From assembly GCF_902459555.1 (NCBI RefSeq), contig NZ_CABPSM010000015.1:1-64000 (forward strand): a DNA stretch of 64,000 nt, read 5' to 3'. Positions 38,201 through 45,818 of the stretch are shown in pieces. The translations under genes and the position numbers were made by a program. The notes beneath the pieces are model-generated. The model was not told the origin of the DNA and made no database searches. It worked only from the letters and a program-made list of their open reading frames with translations. Source of the DNA: Pandoraea horticolens. Lineage in GTDB: Bacteria > Pseudomonadota > Gammaproteobacteria > Burkholderiales > Burkholderiaceae. Numbering within the stretch: the first letter of the stretch is position 1; the number at the start of each line of letters is the position of its first letter.

Positions 38201-41200
38201 CGACCTGCTCGGCTCGAATCTCGCCAGCGCGCAGCACAGTGTCAACGTCAGCGTTGGTGGGCGGGGTGGCGGTGCGGGAAGCGGGGGGCTGGTCAATGTC
38301 GACGCCAGCGATCCCGCCAGCCGCATTCAGACCCGTGGCGACAGTTCGCCGGGCATTCTCGCGCAAAGCATCTCCGGCGGGGGCGGGCAGGCGGCCGCGA
38401 CGGATTACACCTTCGGCGCGAGCAGCCTCGGCGCGGCTGCCGGATCGACGTCGCCGGCCCTGTCGCTCTTCCTCGGAGGCGCGTACACCGGCAATCTGGC
38501 GGGCAACGCGGGACAGTTCGCTCATGTCAACGTCAAGAGCGGCGGCGTGATCGCCACACAGGGCGTGGATTCGAGCGGCGTCGTCGCGCAGAGCATCACG
38601 GGCGGCGGGGGGGCGGCAGCGGTCGGCCTTACGGGGAACGCGAGCACGCACCTCGCCGCTGGCCAGCAGGTCGTCGTCCCCGTCATCACGCTGGGCAGTA
38701 CCCTGAGCGGTGCGCTGTCGCCGTCGAGCATGAACGGTGCACCCGTTTCGGTCGTTAGTTCAGGCAGCGTCTATACGAGCGGTGTGCTCTCGCATGGCAT
38801 TCTCGCGCAGTCCGTTGCGGGCGGCGGCGGCGCTGCGGGAATGACCGTCGACGCGCAGGTCGCCTCGTTGCTCGGCGGGGCGGTCGTCAAGCTCGGTGCG
38901 TCGCCAGCGGGGGGCAGCAGCCTGCAAGCCAACGCCGGGAGCGTCAGTGTCGATCTGACGAACCTTGCGGTAACGCAGGCAGTACTGTCGACGCAAGGGG
39001 CGCTATCTTTTGGCGTACTCGCGCAGAGTATCGGTGGTGGCGGCGGGTATGTCGCGCTTGTTCAGGGCGGCAATCCGTTCGCGTTACCGGTCACGAGCCT
39101 GACGCTGGGGGCGCAAGGCGATACGTTTGGCAGCGGTGCCGACGTCAATGTGAACGTCGCACGTAACGTCGCGGTGCAAACGCTCGGTCAGGATGCGCAT
39201 GGCATCGTTGCCCAAAGTGTCGGCGGGGGCGGGGGCATTGCGGGGGCGACCACCGCGCCGGGACGCGTCACGCTGGCGTCGGTCAACAATTCCGTCACGC
39301 GCTCGGGTGCAAACGACGGCGGCACGGTGGAAGTGGCTGTCGATGGCAGCATCCGAACCCGCGGTGACGGCGCGGCAGGCGTGCTGGCCCAGTCCGTGGG
39401 CGGCGGCGGCGGTATCGCAGGCGATGCCGCCGCAGTGACTTACGGTCTCGACATGGTGCGACAGGCCAACGTCTCCGGCGCGGTGGGGGCGGGCGGCACT
39501 GTACAGGTGAGTACGAGTGGCAGCGTGGTGACCTACGGCGCGAATGCCCCGGCCATCCTTGCGATGAGTCTTGGCGGCGGGGCAGTGTTCAGCGACGGCG
39601 GCGTATGGCTGAAACAGCCGGCGAGCGCGAGCGGCAACGCGGGCGGCGCGATCGACGTGACGCTTCAACCGGGCAGCGTGGTCGGCGCCATGGGCGCTGG
39701 CTCTCCCGCGATTGCGGCGATCAGCATGGGCAACGCGGGAGCTGGCTCGATGCAAGGCAAGCCGATCGGCGTGACGATCGGCAAAGGCGCGAGCGTGATG
39801 GCCAATGCGACCTCGGGCATCGGCATCCTGGCCATCAATACCGATGGTGTGAATGTCGAGAACGCCGGCACGGTGTCAGCCGCAACGGCCATCGTGTCGA
39901 TGAGCAAGGCGAGTGTCGCCAATAGTGGCGTGATGCAGGGCAATGTGCAACTGACCACCGACAGCACGTTTCTGAATCGCGTGGGCGGTGAGCTACGCAC
40001 GGCACGGTTGCTCTCGGCCGGGCTGACGCAAAACTACGGCACGGTCAGCCCCGGTGGTCCGGGCGTGTTCCAGGCGTCGCAAGTGTATGGCGACTTCAGG
40101 CAGACGGGCACCGGCGTCTACGCTCCCGACCTCGATTTCACCAACCACAACAGCGACTTCCTGGCGGTGACGGGCGCACTGACGTTCGGAGGCAGCGTCG
40201 TGCCGATCCTTCGCAATCCGGTCAAGAACATCTGGCTTGGCATCGGGCACTTCGACAAGGCGCCAACGGGTGAGACGGCCGTTGCAAAGAGTACGGCGCT
40301 AGTCTTCGACTATCGGATGAAGGATCACTATGGCGGCTCGCAGGATCCGCTGATATCGGTGGACGCCAACTTCCGGCCGCCGGGCGTGTCGCTGAATGCT
40401 AATCAGGCGTCGTTCGCCGACTTTCTACAGACTCATTGGGATGCGGGCATGGTCGAGGCCGGACCATTGTTCCAGCCGTTCGTGAGCGCGGGCGATGCAG
40501 CGTCCTACCGCAAGACGCTGGACGTACTCTCCGGGGCGGCGACGCTCATGCGCGCGGGTTCGCGAGGGCATGAGAACTATGACTTCCTGAATCGATTGAT
40601 GAGCTGCCCGCAGTTCGTCACCAATGGCACGCGTATGGGCGAAGGGAGTTGCGTCTGGGCTCGCGTGATCGGCACCCGTGCCGATCGATTCGATACGGCG
40701 GACGACGTGGGTTTTCGCAGTCAGCAGGTGACGTATCAATTCGGGGCACAGAAGGAAATTGCGCATGACTGGTTTTTCGGCGGATCTGCGAGTTACGTCG
40801 TGACGCATGCCCGCTCGTCGGATCGCTCGCTGGACATATCGAGCGATGGCTTCCGGGGCGGGCTGACGTTGAAGCGGCAGATGGGGCCGTGGCAAATCGC
40901 GCTCGCCGTGCTGGGCGGTTACGAGAGTGGCACGCAGAATCGAACGATCGATTATCCGGGCGCGTCCGCGCGAGCGACGAGCCGGCCAGACGCCTTTTTC
41001 GTCGGCGCGCGATCCCGGTTGTCCTATCAGTTGAACTATGCCGCCTGGTACGTGAAGCCTTATGCCGATCTGGACGTCGTGTACGACAGGAATTCGGCTT
41101 ACCTCGAAAGCGGCGCCGGCGTGTTCAATCTTGCGATGCAAAGCGAAGGGCGCACAACGGCAGTGCTGAGTCCTGCCATCGAGGTGGGCGCACGTCTCGA

Positions 41201-41468
41201 CTATCGCGGCGTGACGGTGCGTCCCTATCTGTCTGCGGGGATGAGTTTTGCGTCGAAAGGGGATGTGAGCGTCGAGGCATCGCTCGTGCAGTTCCCGGGT
41301 GCGGCGTTTCGCATTACGTCTTCACAACCGCGTGTCTATGGCAACTTTGCGCTCGGGGTCGAGTTGCTGTCGTCGAAAGGGCTTGAGGTACGTGCGGAGT
41401 ACAACCTTCGCACGGCGGCGTCGCAAACGGTACAAAGCGCCGCGTTGCGGCTCGCGAAGCACTTCTGA
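35238..41468 (+). CDS. Giant autotransporter with Gly-rich AQSIGGGGG repeats
   Basis: A 2076-residue type V secretion protein. A long signal peptide with a basic n-region (TPRRLRAICSVAGLMLAGPAVA) ends near residue 48. The passenger (about 50-1790) carries some 20 degenerate units of 50-110 residues, each ending in G-I-x-A-Q-S-[IV]-G-G-G-G-G; thirteen keep a four-glycine core. This predicts a long beta-solenoid with a Gly-rich turn. The C-terminal ~280 residues form the translocator barrel (from CVWARVIGTRADRF) ending in an aromatic Phe (RLAKHF). The ATG at 35238 lacks a clear ribosome binding site and the true start may differ slightly. The divergent two-component pair is the likely controller. 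Adhesin or biofilm function is inferred from the family. Confidence 0.85.
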   Translation: MGCKSGHWTNAFGSGGSVGDRFSAQATPRRLRAICSVAGLMLAGPAVAQTSGPLFLDYRGATGGCCYNSNGADGEPGQIDVERTLTGLNILSTGGATGVAVDVSGGNGGNGDDVSGRDHWGGSGGFGRIVDFVLAQSTVVSNGFGVSVLSKGGDGGLWGNRGHGNGNGGNGNFARLTLDGGSVSAVGYGLSAQSIGGNGQTSAIPWGAGVNAGVGGNAGDASVVVRGGAVVTASASGGNGGAAIRAESLGGQGGLGIDDWEGGYVLSGWGGNAGNVTVSIADGTVTAHGDGEVGVLARSVGGNGPKRMSDSTDVKGSNGGNAGNVTLTNGAAITTDGANAPGIAAYSLGGDGGDGGGGVTGNGFQGGDGGTPGSVTVTNTGSVVTRGVGAMGIRVAVIGGAGGNGGESGPWSGHGGNGGSGGNTGSLAVDIKNDGTIMTTGNDAVGILAHAVGGGAGGAELSQGIMNIGGGSGGNGGLGGNISVGSNGSIFTTGDQSPGVQAQSIGGGGGHGGDADTTGIIVGIATGGHGGAGGNGGNAVMDLGGAISTAGAGSTGILLQSVGGGGGAGGSSRAMTVGVGLGVAVSHGGSAGGGGAGGLAHLTLEDGSSITTQAAASDGAVVQSVGGGGGYGGLASSATLTIAPDLGPEVPAATLSPHVSIGGSGGDGGGGGIAQVDNSGGIWTQGDKSIGILAQSIGGGGGAGGSAAAALRAQSIAAPNSRFNISVGATIGGAGGGGGDGATALVTNNIDGSVLTTGDHSSGIVAQSIGGGGGVGGMVQQETAKSFGATLGAPGSAQGLLQTMGNWLTRSGNSMNVAFGSLTIGVDVRVGGTGGQGGAGNAATVNNYGRVTTSGGGSAAIVAQSIGGGGGQGGTAASTSVSSLLSSLDSLLGVMAGKVGTYFNVSPNVGTNVAVGGSGGWGGDGRQVSVLNTGTLSTNGFGAPGILAQSVGGGGGTGAATSQNLELFLSNWAPKDAPGIINEVTRIIDLLGSNLASAQHSVNVSVGGRGGGAGSGGLVNVDASDPASRIQTRGDSSPGILAQSISGGGGQAAATDYTFGASSLGAAAGSTSPALSLFLGGAYTGNLAGNAGQFAHVNVKSGGVIATQGVDSSGVVAQSITGGGGAAAVGLTGNASTHLAAGQQVVVPVITLGSTLSGALSPSSMNGAPVSVVSSGSVYTSGVLSHGILAQSVAGGGGAAGMTVDAQVASLLGGAVVKLGASPAGGSSLQANAGSVSVDLTNLAVTQAVLSTQGALSFGVLAQSIGGGGGYVALVQGGNPFALPVTSLTLGAQGDTFGSGADVNVNVARNVAVQTLGQDAHGIVAQSVGGGGGIAGATTAPGRVTLASVNNSVTRSGANDGGTVEVAVDGSIRTRGDGAAGVLAQSVGGGGGIAGDAAAVTYGLDMVRQANVSGAVGAGGTVQVSTSGSVVTYGANAPAILAMSLGGGAVFSDGGVWLKQPASASGNAGGAIDVTLQPGSVVGAMGAGSPAIAAISMGNAGAGSMQGKPIGVTIGKGASVMANATSGIGILAINTDGVNVENAGTVSAATAIVSMSKASVANSGVMQGNVQLTTDSTFLNRVGGELRTARLLSAGLTQNYGTVSPGGPGVFQASQVYGDFRQTGTGVYAPDLDFTNHNSDFLAVTGALTFGGSVVPILRNPVKNIWLGIGHFDKAPTGETAVAKSTALVFDYRMKDHYGGSQDPLISVDANFRPPGVSLNANQASFADFLQTHWDAGMVEAGPLFQPFVSAGDAASYRKTLDVLSGAATLMRAGSRGHENYDFLNRLMSCPQFVTNGTRMGEGSCVWARVIGTRADRFDTADDVGFRSQQVTYQFGAQKEIAHDWFFGGSASYVVTHARSSDRSLDISSDGFRGGLTLKRQMGPWQIALAVLGGYESGTQNRTIDYPGASARATSRPDAFFVGARSRLSYQLNYAAWYVKPYADLDVVYDRNSAYLESGAGVFNLAMQSEGRTTAVLSPAIEVGARLDYRGVTVRPYLSAGMSFASKGDVSVEASLVQFPGAAFRITSSQPRVYGNFALGVELLSSKGLEVRAEYNLRTAASQTVQSAALRLAKHF

Positions 41469-41493
41469 ATGCGGATGGCAGGTGCTTCACGGT

Positions 41494-41511
41494 CCCGGAC
41501 GACTGTCCGGG
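41494..41511. other. Hairpin between convergent genes
   Basis: CCCGGAC-GACT-GTCCGGG, a perfect 7-bp stem, in the 59-base gap between the autotransporter and the serine-hydrolase gene. There is no T-run on either side, so termination is only possible. Confidence 0.45.
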
Positions 41512-41527
41512 CCGATCTGGCGGGTGA

Positions 41528-42553
41528 TCAAACGGAATTGGTGGCTGCCTTGAGTACGTCGCTGACCGCCGAGATGAACTCGTCGGTGCGCTCGACGCTT
41601 GTCTTGTCGCCTTGCCAGTTCGACGTGAAGCTGAACGTCACGGGCGTTTTGCCCACGAACATCTGTCCGGCGAAGCACAGAGCGTGGAATTTCTCCCAGT
41701 CAAGACTGCCGCCCTTGCCGTAGGCGAGCAGCCCTTGGGGCACGGTCATCCACACCGCGTCGGCCATCGCCGAGATTCGCTTGAACTCGACGAGCGACGT
41801 CGGCTTCGCGAAGACTTTTCCTGCGAGGGTTTGTTCGTACCAATTCACGAGATCGTTTGCCGAACTGGTCATCGATTGCTTATCGTTGATGACGTCGGTG
41901 CGAGAAACGAGAGGACGATTGTCGTAATAAACCTCCTCGTTGTGCTCCAGTTTCTGCATGCCTTCCCAGCCGAGATCGACGCCCGATGGCGCGCCTGCCA
42001 GATAGGAAAAGAGGATGCGGGTGGAATCGGGGATGCGCACCGTGTTCAGTCCCATTCGTCTGACAAGTTCACGCACGCGCGCCGGTCCCACGGCGGCCAG
42101 CGAGATGTCGGTGCCGATATTGTCGCTGTGCGAGATCATCGATTCGAGAGCGGTGCGGTATTGGGTCTGTCCGCTCAGACCGATGAGCACCGGACTGCCC
42201 GGCGTACGCACGGCGTCATTGACGGTGCACAGTTGTGTGCCGGAGAGTTGATTGCGGCCGGACTCCACATCGAGCAGGAACTGGCCGAGGATGTAAGTTT
42301 TGACAGCACTGCCAACGAACAGGAGTTGCTCGGGCGCGTAGCCGGCACGCCAGCCCAGTCTTCCGGGCGGGGTTGCCACCACGAGACAACTTGTCGTTTT
42401 CGGCGCGAGGGTGGCAAAGCGATTGATGGCGGCGTCGAGATCTGCGCGTCCGGCGGCGACGGCGCTTGTTGCCGGTGACAGCAATGCCGGTGCCGCGAGC
42501 GACGCCGCCGTGAGCTTCAGCGCCTGTCGGCGGGTTGGACGAAATTCGGTCAT
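41528..42553 (-). CDS. Beta-lactamase-like serine hydrolase with Tat signal
   Basis: A 341-residue exported protein of the class A beta-lactamase/PBP-like fold. The N-terminus TRRQALKLTAASLAAPALL is a twin-arginine signal with cleavage near AVAAG (residue 34). The catalytic Ser82-x-x-Lys85 motif (VGSAVK), the Ser143-Asp144-Asn145 motif (SHSDNIGTD) and a KTG-like box KGGS late in the chain are present. I do not see the ExxLN motif that carries the deacylating Glu166 of class A enzymes. It may therefore be a weak beta-lactamase, a penicillin-binding-type hydrolase or an esterase. No ampR-like regulator adjoins it. Confidence 0.75.
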   Translation of the reverse strand: MTEFRPTRRQALKLTAASLAAPALLSPATSAVAAGRADLDAAINRFATLAPKTTSCLVVATPPGRLGWRAGYAPEQLLFVGSAVKTYILGQFLLDVESGRNQLSGTQLCTVNDAVRTPGSPVLIGLSGQTQYRTALESMISHSDNIGTDISLAAVGPARVRELVRRMGLNTVRIPDSTRILFSYLAGAPSGVDLGWEGMQKLEHNEEVYYDNRPLVSRTDVINDKQSMTSSANDLVNWYEQTLAGKVFAKPTSLVEFKRISAMADAVWMTVPQGLLAYGKGGSLDWEKFHALCFAGQMFVGKTPVTFSFTSNWQGDKTSVERTDEFISAVSDVLKAATNSV

Positions 42554-42843
42554 CGCGAGGGTCTCCTTGACAGGGAACGATGTTCAGCGTGCCGCGTGCG
42601 GTGTGTCGCGTGTTGTTTGCCGGTGCGGCGAGGCCGGGGCAACGTTAGCACGCAGTCGTCGCTGCCGCGATCCCTCATTTTGGGTAGGCGGGTGGTGCGA
42701 CGAAATCTCGTACGACGGCAGTTTCGATGCCGGTATTCAATGACGCAAGTGCATGTTATTGGCGGGTGCGTTTCGTCGTGGATGACTGAGACGTCGAACC
42801 AACGTGGTGTTACATGAACGTTTCGGTCACACACATATAAAGA
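42554..42843. other. Gap between the serine hydrolase and marR genes
   Basis: About 290 bases between divergent genes. I see no coding sequence; the marR operator lies at the right end. The left part should hold the hydrolase promoter, but no convincing pair is visible. Confidence 0.5.
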
Positions 42844-42882
42844 TAATCTGTACATATTATCTGTACAGGTTATCTGTATGTT
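42844..42882. repeat. Three tandem 13-bp repeats, likely the MarR operator
   Basis: TAATCTGTACATA, TTATCTGTACAGG and TTATCTGTATGTT follow one another without a gap, ending 11 bases before the marR ATG. They share the core TATCTGTA, and the first two contain the palindrome TGTACA. Position over the presumed promoter fits autoregulation by the MarR protein encoded next; MarR sites are usually palindromic, so direct repeats are unusual. Confidence 0.65.
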
Positions 42883-42893
42883 ATTATCGGCGC

Positions 42894-43346
42894 ATGGTCA
42901 AACAATCACACACGTCCGAGACTCTCAGGTTGGCCGCCTTGGCGGGTGAGCTGCGCATTTCTCTGGGCAAACTGGTTCGACGGGTGCGGGAGCAAGCGCA
43001 TCCGGGCGACTTCACCTCCGCTCAGAAGTCGGTGCTTCTCCGTCTGGATCGTGACGGCCCTGCAACCGTCTCAGCCCTCGCGCGGGCGGAGAGTGTGCGT
43101 CCTCAGTCCATGCGTATCACGGTGGCCGGTCTGGAGGCGACGGGGGCCGTGAGCGGCGAACCCGACCCGACCGATGGCAGGCAAACCCTGATCTCCCTGA
43201 CGCCAGATTTCCGCAAAACCCTCAACGCCAGTCGGGCCGCCAAAGAGGACTGGCTGTTTCGCGCGCTGCAAACGCAGTTGTCTCCCCAAGAACAGGACGC
43301 ACTCGCAGACGCGGTGAAATTGCTGCAGCGGCTCGCCGACTTCTGA
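42894..43346 (+). CDS. MarR-family transcriptional regulator
   Basis: A 150-residue winged-helix regulator. The DNA-binding region has FTSAQKSVLLRLDRDGPATVSALARAESVRPQSMRITVAGLEA and the wing DPTDGRQTLISLT with the conserved Asp-x-Arg. The ATG at 42894 (MVKQSHTSET) was chosen because the upstream part of the open frame covers the tandem repeats. It heads a tight operon with the isochorismatase-like, small membrane and MFS genes (gaps of 28, 2 and 5 bases) and probably represses it. Confidence 0.9.
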   Translation: MVKQSHTSETLRLAALAGELRISLGKLVRRVREQAHPGDFTSAQKSVLLRLDRDGPATVSALARAESVRPQSMRITVAGLEATGAVSGEPDPTDGRQTLISLTPDFRKTLNASRAAKEDWLFRALQTQLSPQEQDALADAVKLLQRLADF

Positions 43347-43374
43347 GTGATTCCAGCACCCTTTCAGGATAGAT

Positions 43375-43938
43375 ATGGCCATCACCACGCTTGATCCAAA
43401 CACTGCCCTTATCATCGTCGACCTGCAAAAGGGGATCGTCGGCTTCCCCTTCGTTCACCCCATAGACAAGGTCGTGGAGCGCTCGCGAGCATTGCTCGGC
43501 GCGTTTCGTGGGCGCGGCTTGCCTGTCGTACTCGTCAATGTCGCCGGCGGCGCACCGGGCCGCACTGAGCAGCCTCGCCGCAGCGAACCGTTCCCGGCCG
43601 GATGGACTGATCTCATCCCCGAACTCGACCAGCAGTCTGGCGACATTGTCGTGACGAAGCGGACCTGGGGCGCGTTCGCCAGCACCGACCTCGAAAACCG
43701 GTTGAAGGCGGCGGGCGTCACCCAGGTGGTCGTCACGGGTGTCGCCACCGGAACCGGTGTCGAGGCGACCGCTCGCCAGGCATATGAGCAGGGATTCAAT
43801 GTCACCCTGGCCATCGACGCCATGACTGACGCGAGCCTTGAGACGCACGACTACAGCATCAAGAACGTCTTCCCGAGGCTGGGAGAGACGGGTACCGCCC
43901 AGGAAATCGTCGATTTGCTCGGAACGAGGAGCGTCTGA
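43375..43938 (+). CDS. Isochorismatase-family hydrolase
   Basis: A 187-residue alpha/beta protein of the isochorismatase-like hydrolase fold. Asp16 (LIIVDLQKG) and Lys95 (VVTKRTWGAF) of the catalytic triad are present, but the nucleophile position, Cys in amidases such as nicotinamidase (GVATxxCVxxTAR), is Gly128 here (GVATGTGVEATAR). A Gly at this point is seen in true isochorismatases such as PhzD, so it is probably not a cysteine amidase. The substrate is unknown. The ATG at 43375 lies 28 bases behind marR. Confidence 0.85.
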   Translation: MAITTLDPNTALIIVDLQKGIVGFPFVHPIDKVVERSRALLGAFRGRGLPVVLVNVAGGAPGRTEQPRRSEPFPAGWTDLIPELDQQSGDIVVTKRTWGAFASTDLENRLKAAGVTQVVVTGVATGTGVEATARQAYEQGFNVTLAIDAMTDASLETHDYSIKNVFPRLGETGTAQEIVDLLGTRSV

Positions 43939-43940
43939 AA

Positions 43941-44270
43941 ATGGAATGGCTGCATCTGGTGTCCTATTTCTTCGGCGGTGCCTTTCTCACGAACGCGGTG
44001 CCGCATTTCGTCAGCGGTGTGATGGGAAAGCGCTTCCAGAGTCCGTTCGCCAAGCCGCTGGGGCAGGGGCTTTCCTCCCCGACCGTGAACGTGCTCTGGG
44101 GCTTTTTCAATATCATCGTCGGCTACGTGCTCGTCTGCCGCGTTGGTGATTTCGAATTGAAGATCACGGGCGATGCCATTGCGTTCGCGCTCGGCATTCT
44201 GGTCATTGGGCTGCTTAGCGCGCGGCTATTTGGCCGCCCACACGGTGGCCATAGGCTTGGGCGTTCCTGA
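43941..44270 (+). CDS. Small membrane protein
   Basis: A 109-residue protein with three hydrophobic segments (about 3-22, 50-68 and 78-96), starting MEWLHLVSYFFGGAFLTNAV and with a conserved-looking HFVSGVMGKRFQSPFA loop. It follows the isochorismatase gene by two bases and precedes the MFS gene by five, so it is part of the MarR-controlled unit. I recognise it only as a type often found next to MarR/isochorismatase genes; no function known. Confidence 0.7.
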   Translation: MEWLHLVSYFFGGAFLTNAVPHFVSGVMGKRFQSPFAKPLGQGLSSPTVNVLWGFFNIIVGYVLVCRVGDFELKITGDAIAFALGILVIGLLSARLFGRPHGGHRLGRS

Positions 44271-44275
44271 GCGCA

Positions 44276-45520
44276 ATGGCCACCGGTGTCTTTCGTTCGC
44301 TAAGGGGCTACAACTATCGGGTCTGGGCGGCCGGCGCGTTGGTTTCCAACGTAGGCACCTGGATGCAGCGTGCGGCTCAGGACTGGCTGGTGCTGACTCA
44401 ACTCACGCACCACAGCGCCTCGGCCGTGGGTACGGTGATGGCGCTCCAGTTCGGGCCACAGCTTCTGCTCCTGCCCTGGACGGGCTTCGCGGCAGATCGC
44501 TTCAGCCAGCGCAAGCTCCTCATGGCGACTCAGGCAACGATGGGAGCGCTTGCCTTGGCATTGGGAGTGCTCACCGTCACGAGCGTCGTCCAGCTCTGGC
44601 ACGTCTATGTCTTGGCTTTTCTGTCCGGTTGCGCGGCGGCCTTCGATGCGCCCGTGCGCCAGACTTTCGTGGCAGAACTGGTCGGCGATGCGGATCTGTC
44701 GAACGCCGTTGCGCTCAATTCGACCTCGTTCAACGCCGCGCGGATGATCGGCCCCGCGGCGGCCGGCGTGGTCATCGCTTCGGTCGGCACCGGTTGGGCT
44801 TTCCTGATCAACGGTGCCAGTTTTGTGGCGGTTCTCGCCTCCTTGTCGTTGTTGCGCGTCTCCGAACTGCGTCTCAGCGCGAGGGCTCGCCGCAGCAAGG
44901 GCGGCTTCACCGAGGGATTTCGCTATGTCTGGTCCCGACCGGACCTCAAGGCAATCCTGGTCATGCTGTTCCTGATCGGCACGTTCGGCCTGAACTTTCC
45001 GATCTTCATCTCGACCATGGCCGTGGGGGTCTTCCACACCGATGCACGCGGCTACGGTCTCTTGTCGTCGATCATGGCCATTGGCACGATCTCGGGCGCT
45101 CTGCTTGCCGCTGGTCGTAGCAGCCCGCAGTTCGTGTCGTTATTGATCAGTACCCTGTCTTTCGGGTTGGGCTGCACGTTGGCCGCCATTGCCCCGAACT
45201 ATTGGCTGTTCGCCGGCGCGCTGGTCGTCATCGGGGTGGCCGCCTTGACCTTCACCAACACGACCAACAGCCTGATGCAGCTCTCGACCGAGCCCGCCAT
45301 GAGAGGGCGGGTGATGGCGCTCCGTTTGGGTATCGCACTTGGGGGCACCCCGATCGGGGCTCCGATCGTGGGTTGGGTCGCCGACCATGCCGGCCCGCGT
45401 TGGTCGCTGTGCGTCGGCGCGGCATCGGGTCTTGGCGCGGCCATCGTGGCCGCTTACGCTTTGCGCCGGCGGGTTCATCGACCTCGGCAATGTCACCTCG
45501 AAGGGCAAGGCCTTCCTTGA
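44276..45520 (+). CDS. MFS transporter (EntS/MFS_3-like)
   Basis: A 414-residue major-facilitator protein with about 11-12 membrane segments, beginning FRSLRGYNYRVWAAGALVSNVGTWMQRAAQDWLVL, the start typical of the MFS_3 group that includes the enterobactin exporter EntS. The A motif region is GFAADRFSQRKLL and the middle loop is basic. Its last ~14 residues (HRPRQCHLEGQGLP) do not look like a normal MFS end, and the chain may have been extended by a small frameshift near 45475. As the last gene of a marR operon it is likely a drug or metabolite exporter. Confidence 0.85.
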   Translation: MATGVFRSLRGYNYRVWAAGALVSNVGTWMQRAAQDWLVLTQLTHHSASAVGTVMALQFGPQLLLLPWTGFAADRFSQRKLLMATQATMGALALALGVLTVTSVVQLWHVYVLAFLSGCAAAFDAPVRQTFVAELVGDADLSNAVALNSTSFNAARMIGPAAAGVVIASVGTGWAFLINGASFVAVLASLSLLRVSELRLSARARRSKGGFTEGFRYVWSRPDLKAILVMLFLIGTFGLNFPIFISTMAVGVFHTDARGYGLLSSIMAIGTISGALLAAGRSSPQFVSLLISTLSFGLGCTLAAIAPNYWLFAGALVVIGVAALTFTNTTNSLMQLSTEPAMRGRVMALRLGIALGGTPIGAPIVGWVADHAGPRWSLCVGAASGLGAAIVAAYALRRRVHRPRQCHLEGQGLP

Positions 45521-45818
45521 CGAGCCCGATGCGGGCCGACTGCCCGCCAGCGACTTGTTCCCGCCGCCATTGAATGTCAGTCGGAGGGGGGAACGGAATT
45601 GTCGCACTCCGATGTCATCATCCGTATTTTCCAGCGTTGCATGCTGCATGGGCGACTGACGCGTGCCGTCCGGCGCTTTGCCTGACGCGCTGCCTTTTCG
45701 GAAGCCGGGAGCATGCATCTTGCGTCTGTACTTGCCTGGTCTGTGCCGCCGGGGAAGCACGGCGGCGCCGATCGTTTCCGTGTCCATCGGCGGTGTGGAC
45801 CTCCATCGGCACCTGCGA
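45521..45818. other. Gap between convergent MFS and NmrA genes
   Basis: About 300 bases with no convincing gene. Several open frames here are extensions of shadows from the flanking genes. No T-run hairpin was seen, so the ends of the two convergent transcripts are not marked. Confidence 0.4.

Noticed and set aside
36700-39450. Regular short DNA repeats that could suggest a CRISPR array
   Set aside because: They are in-frame codons of the AQSIGGGGG units, vary in spacing and sequence, and lie inside an intact gene.
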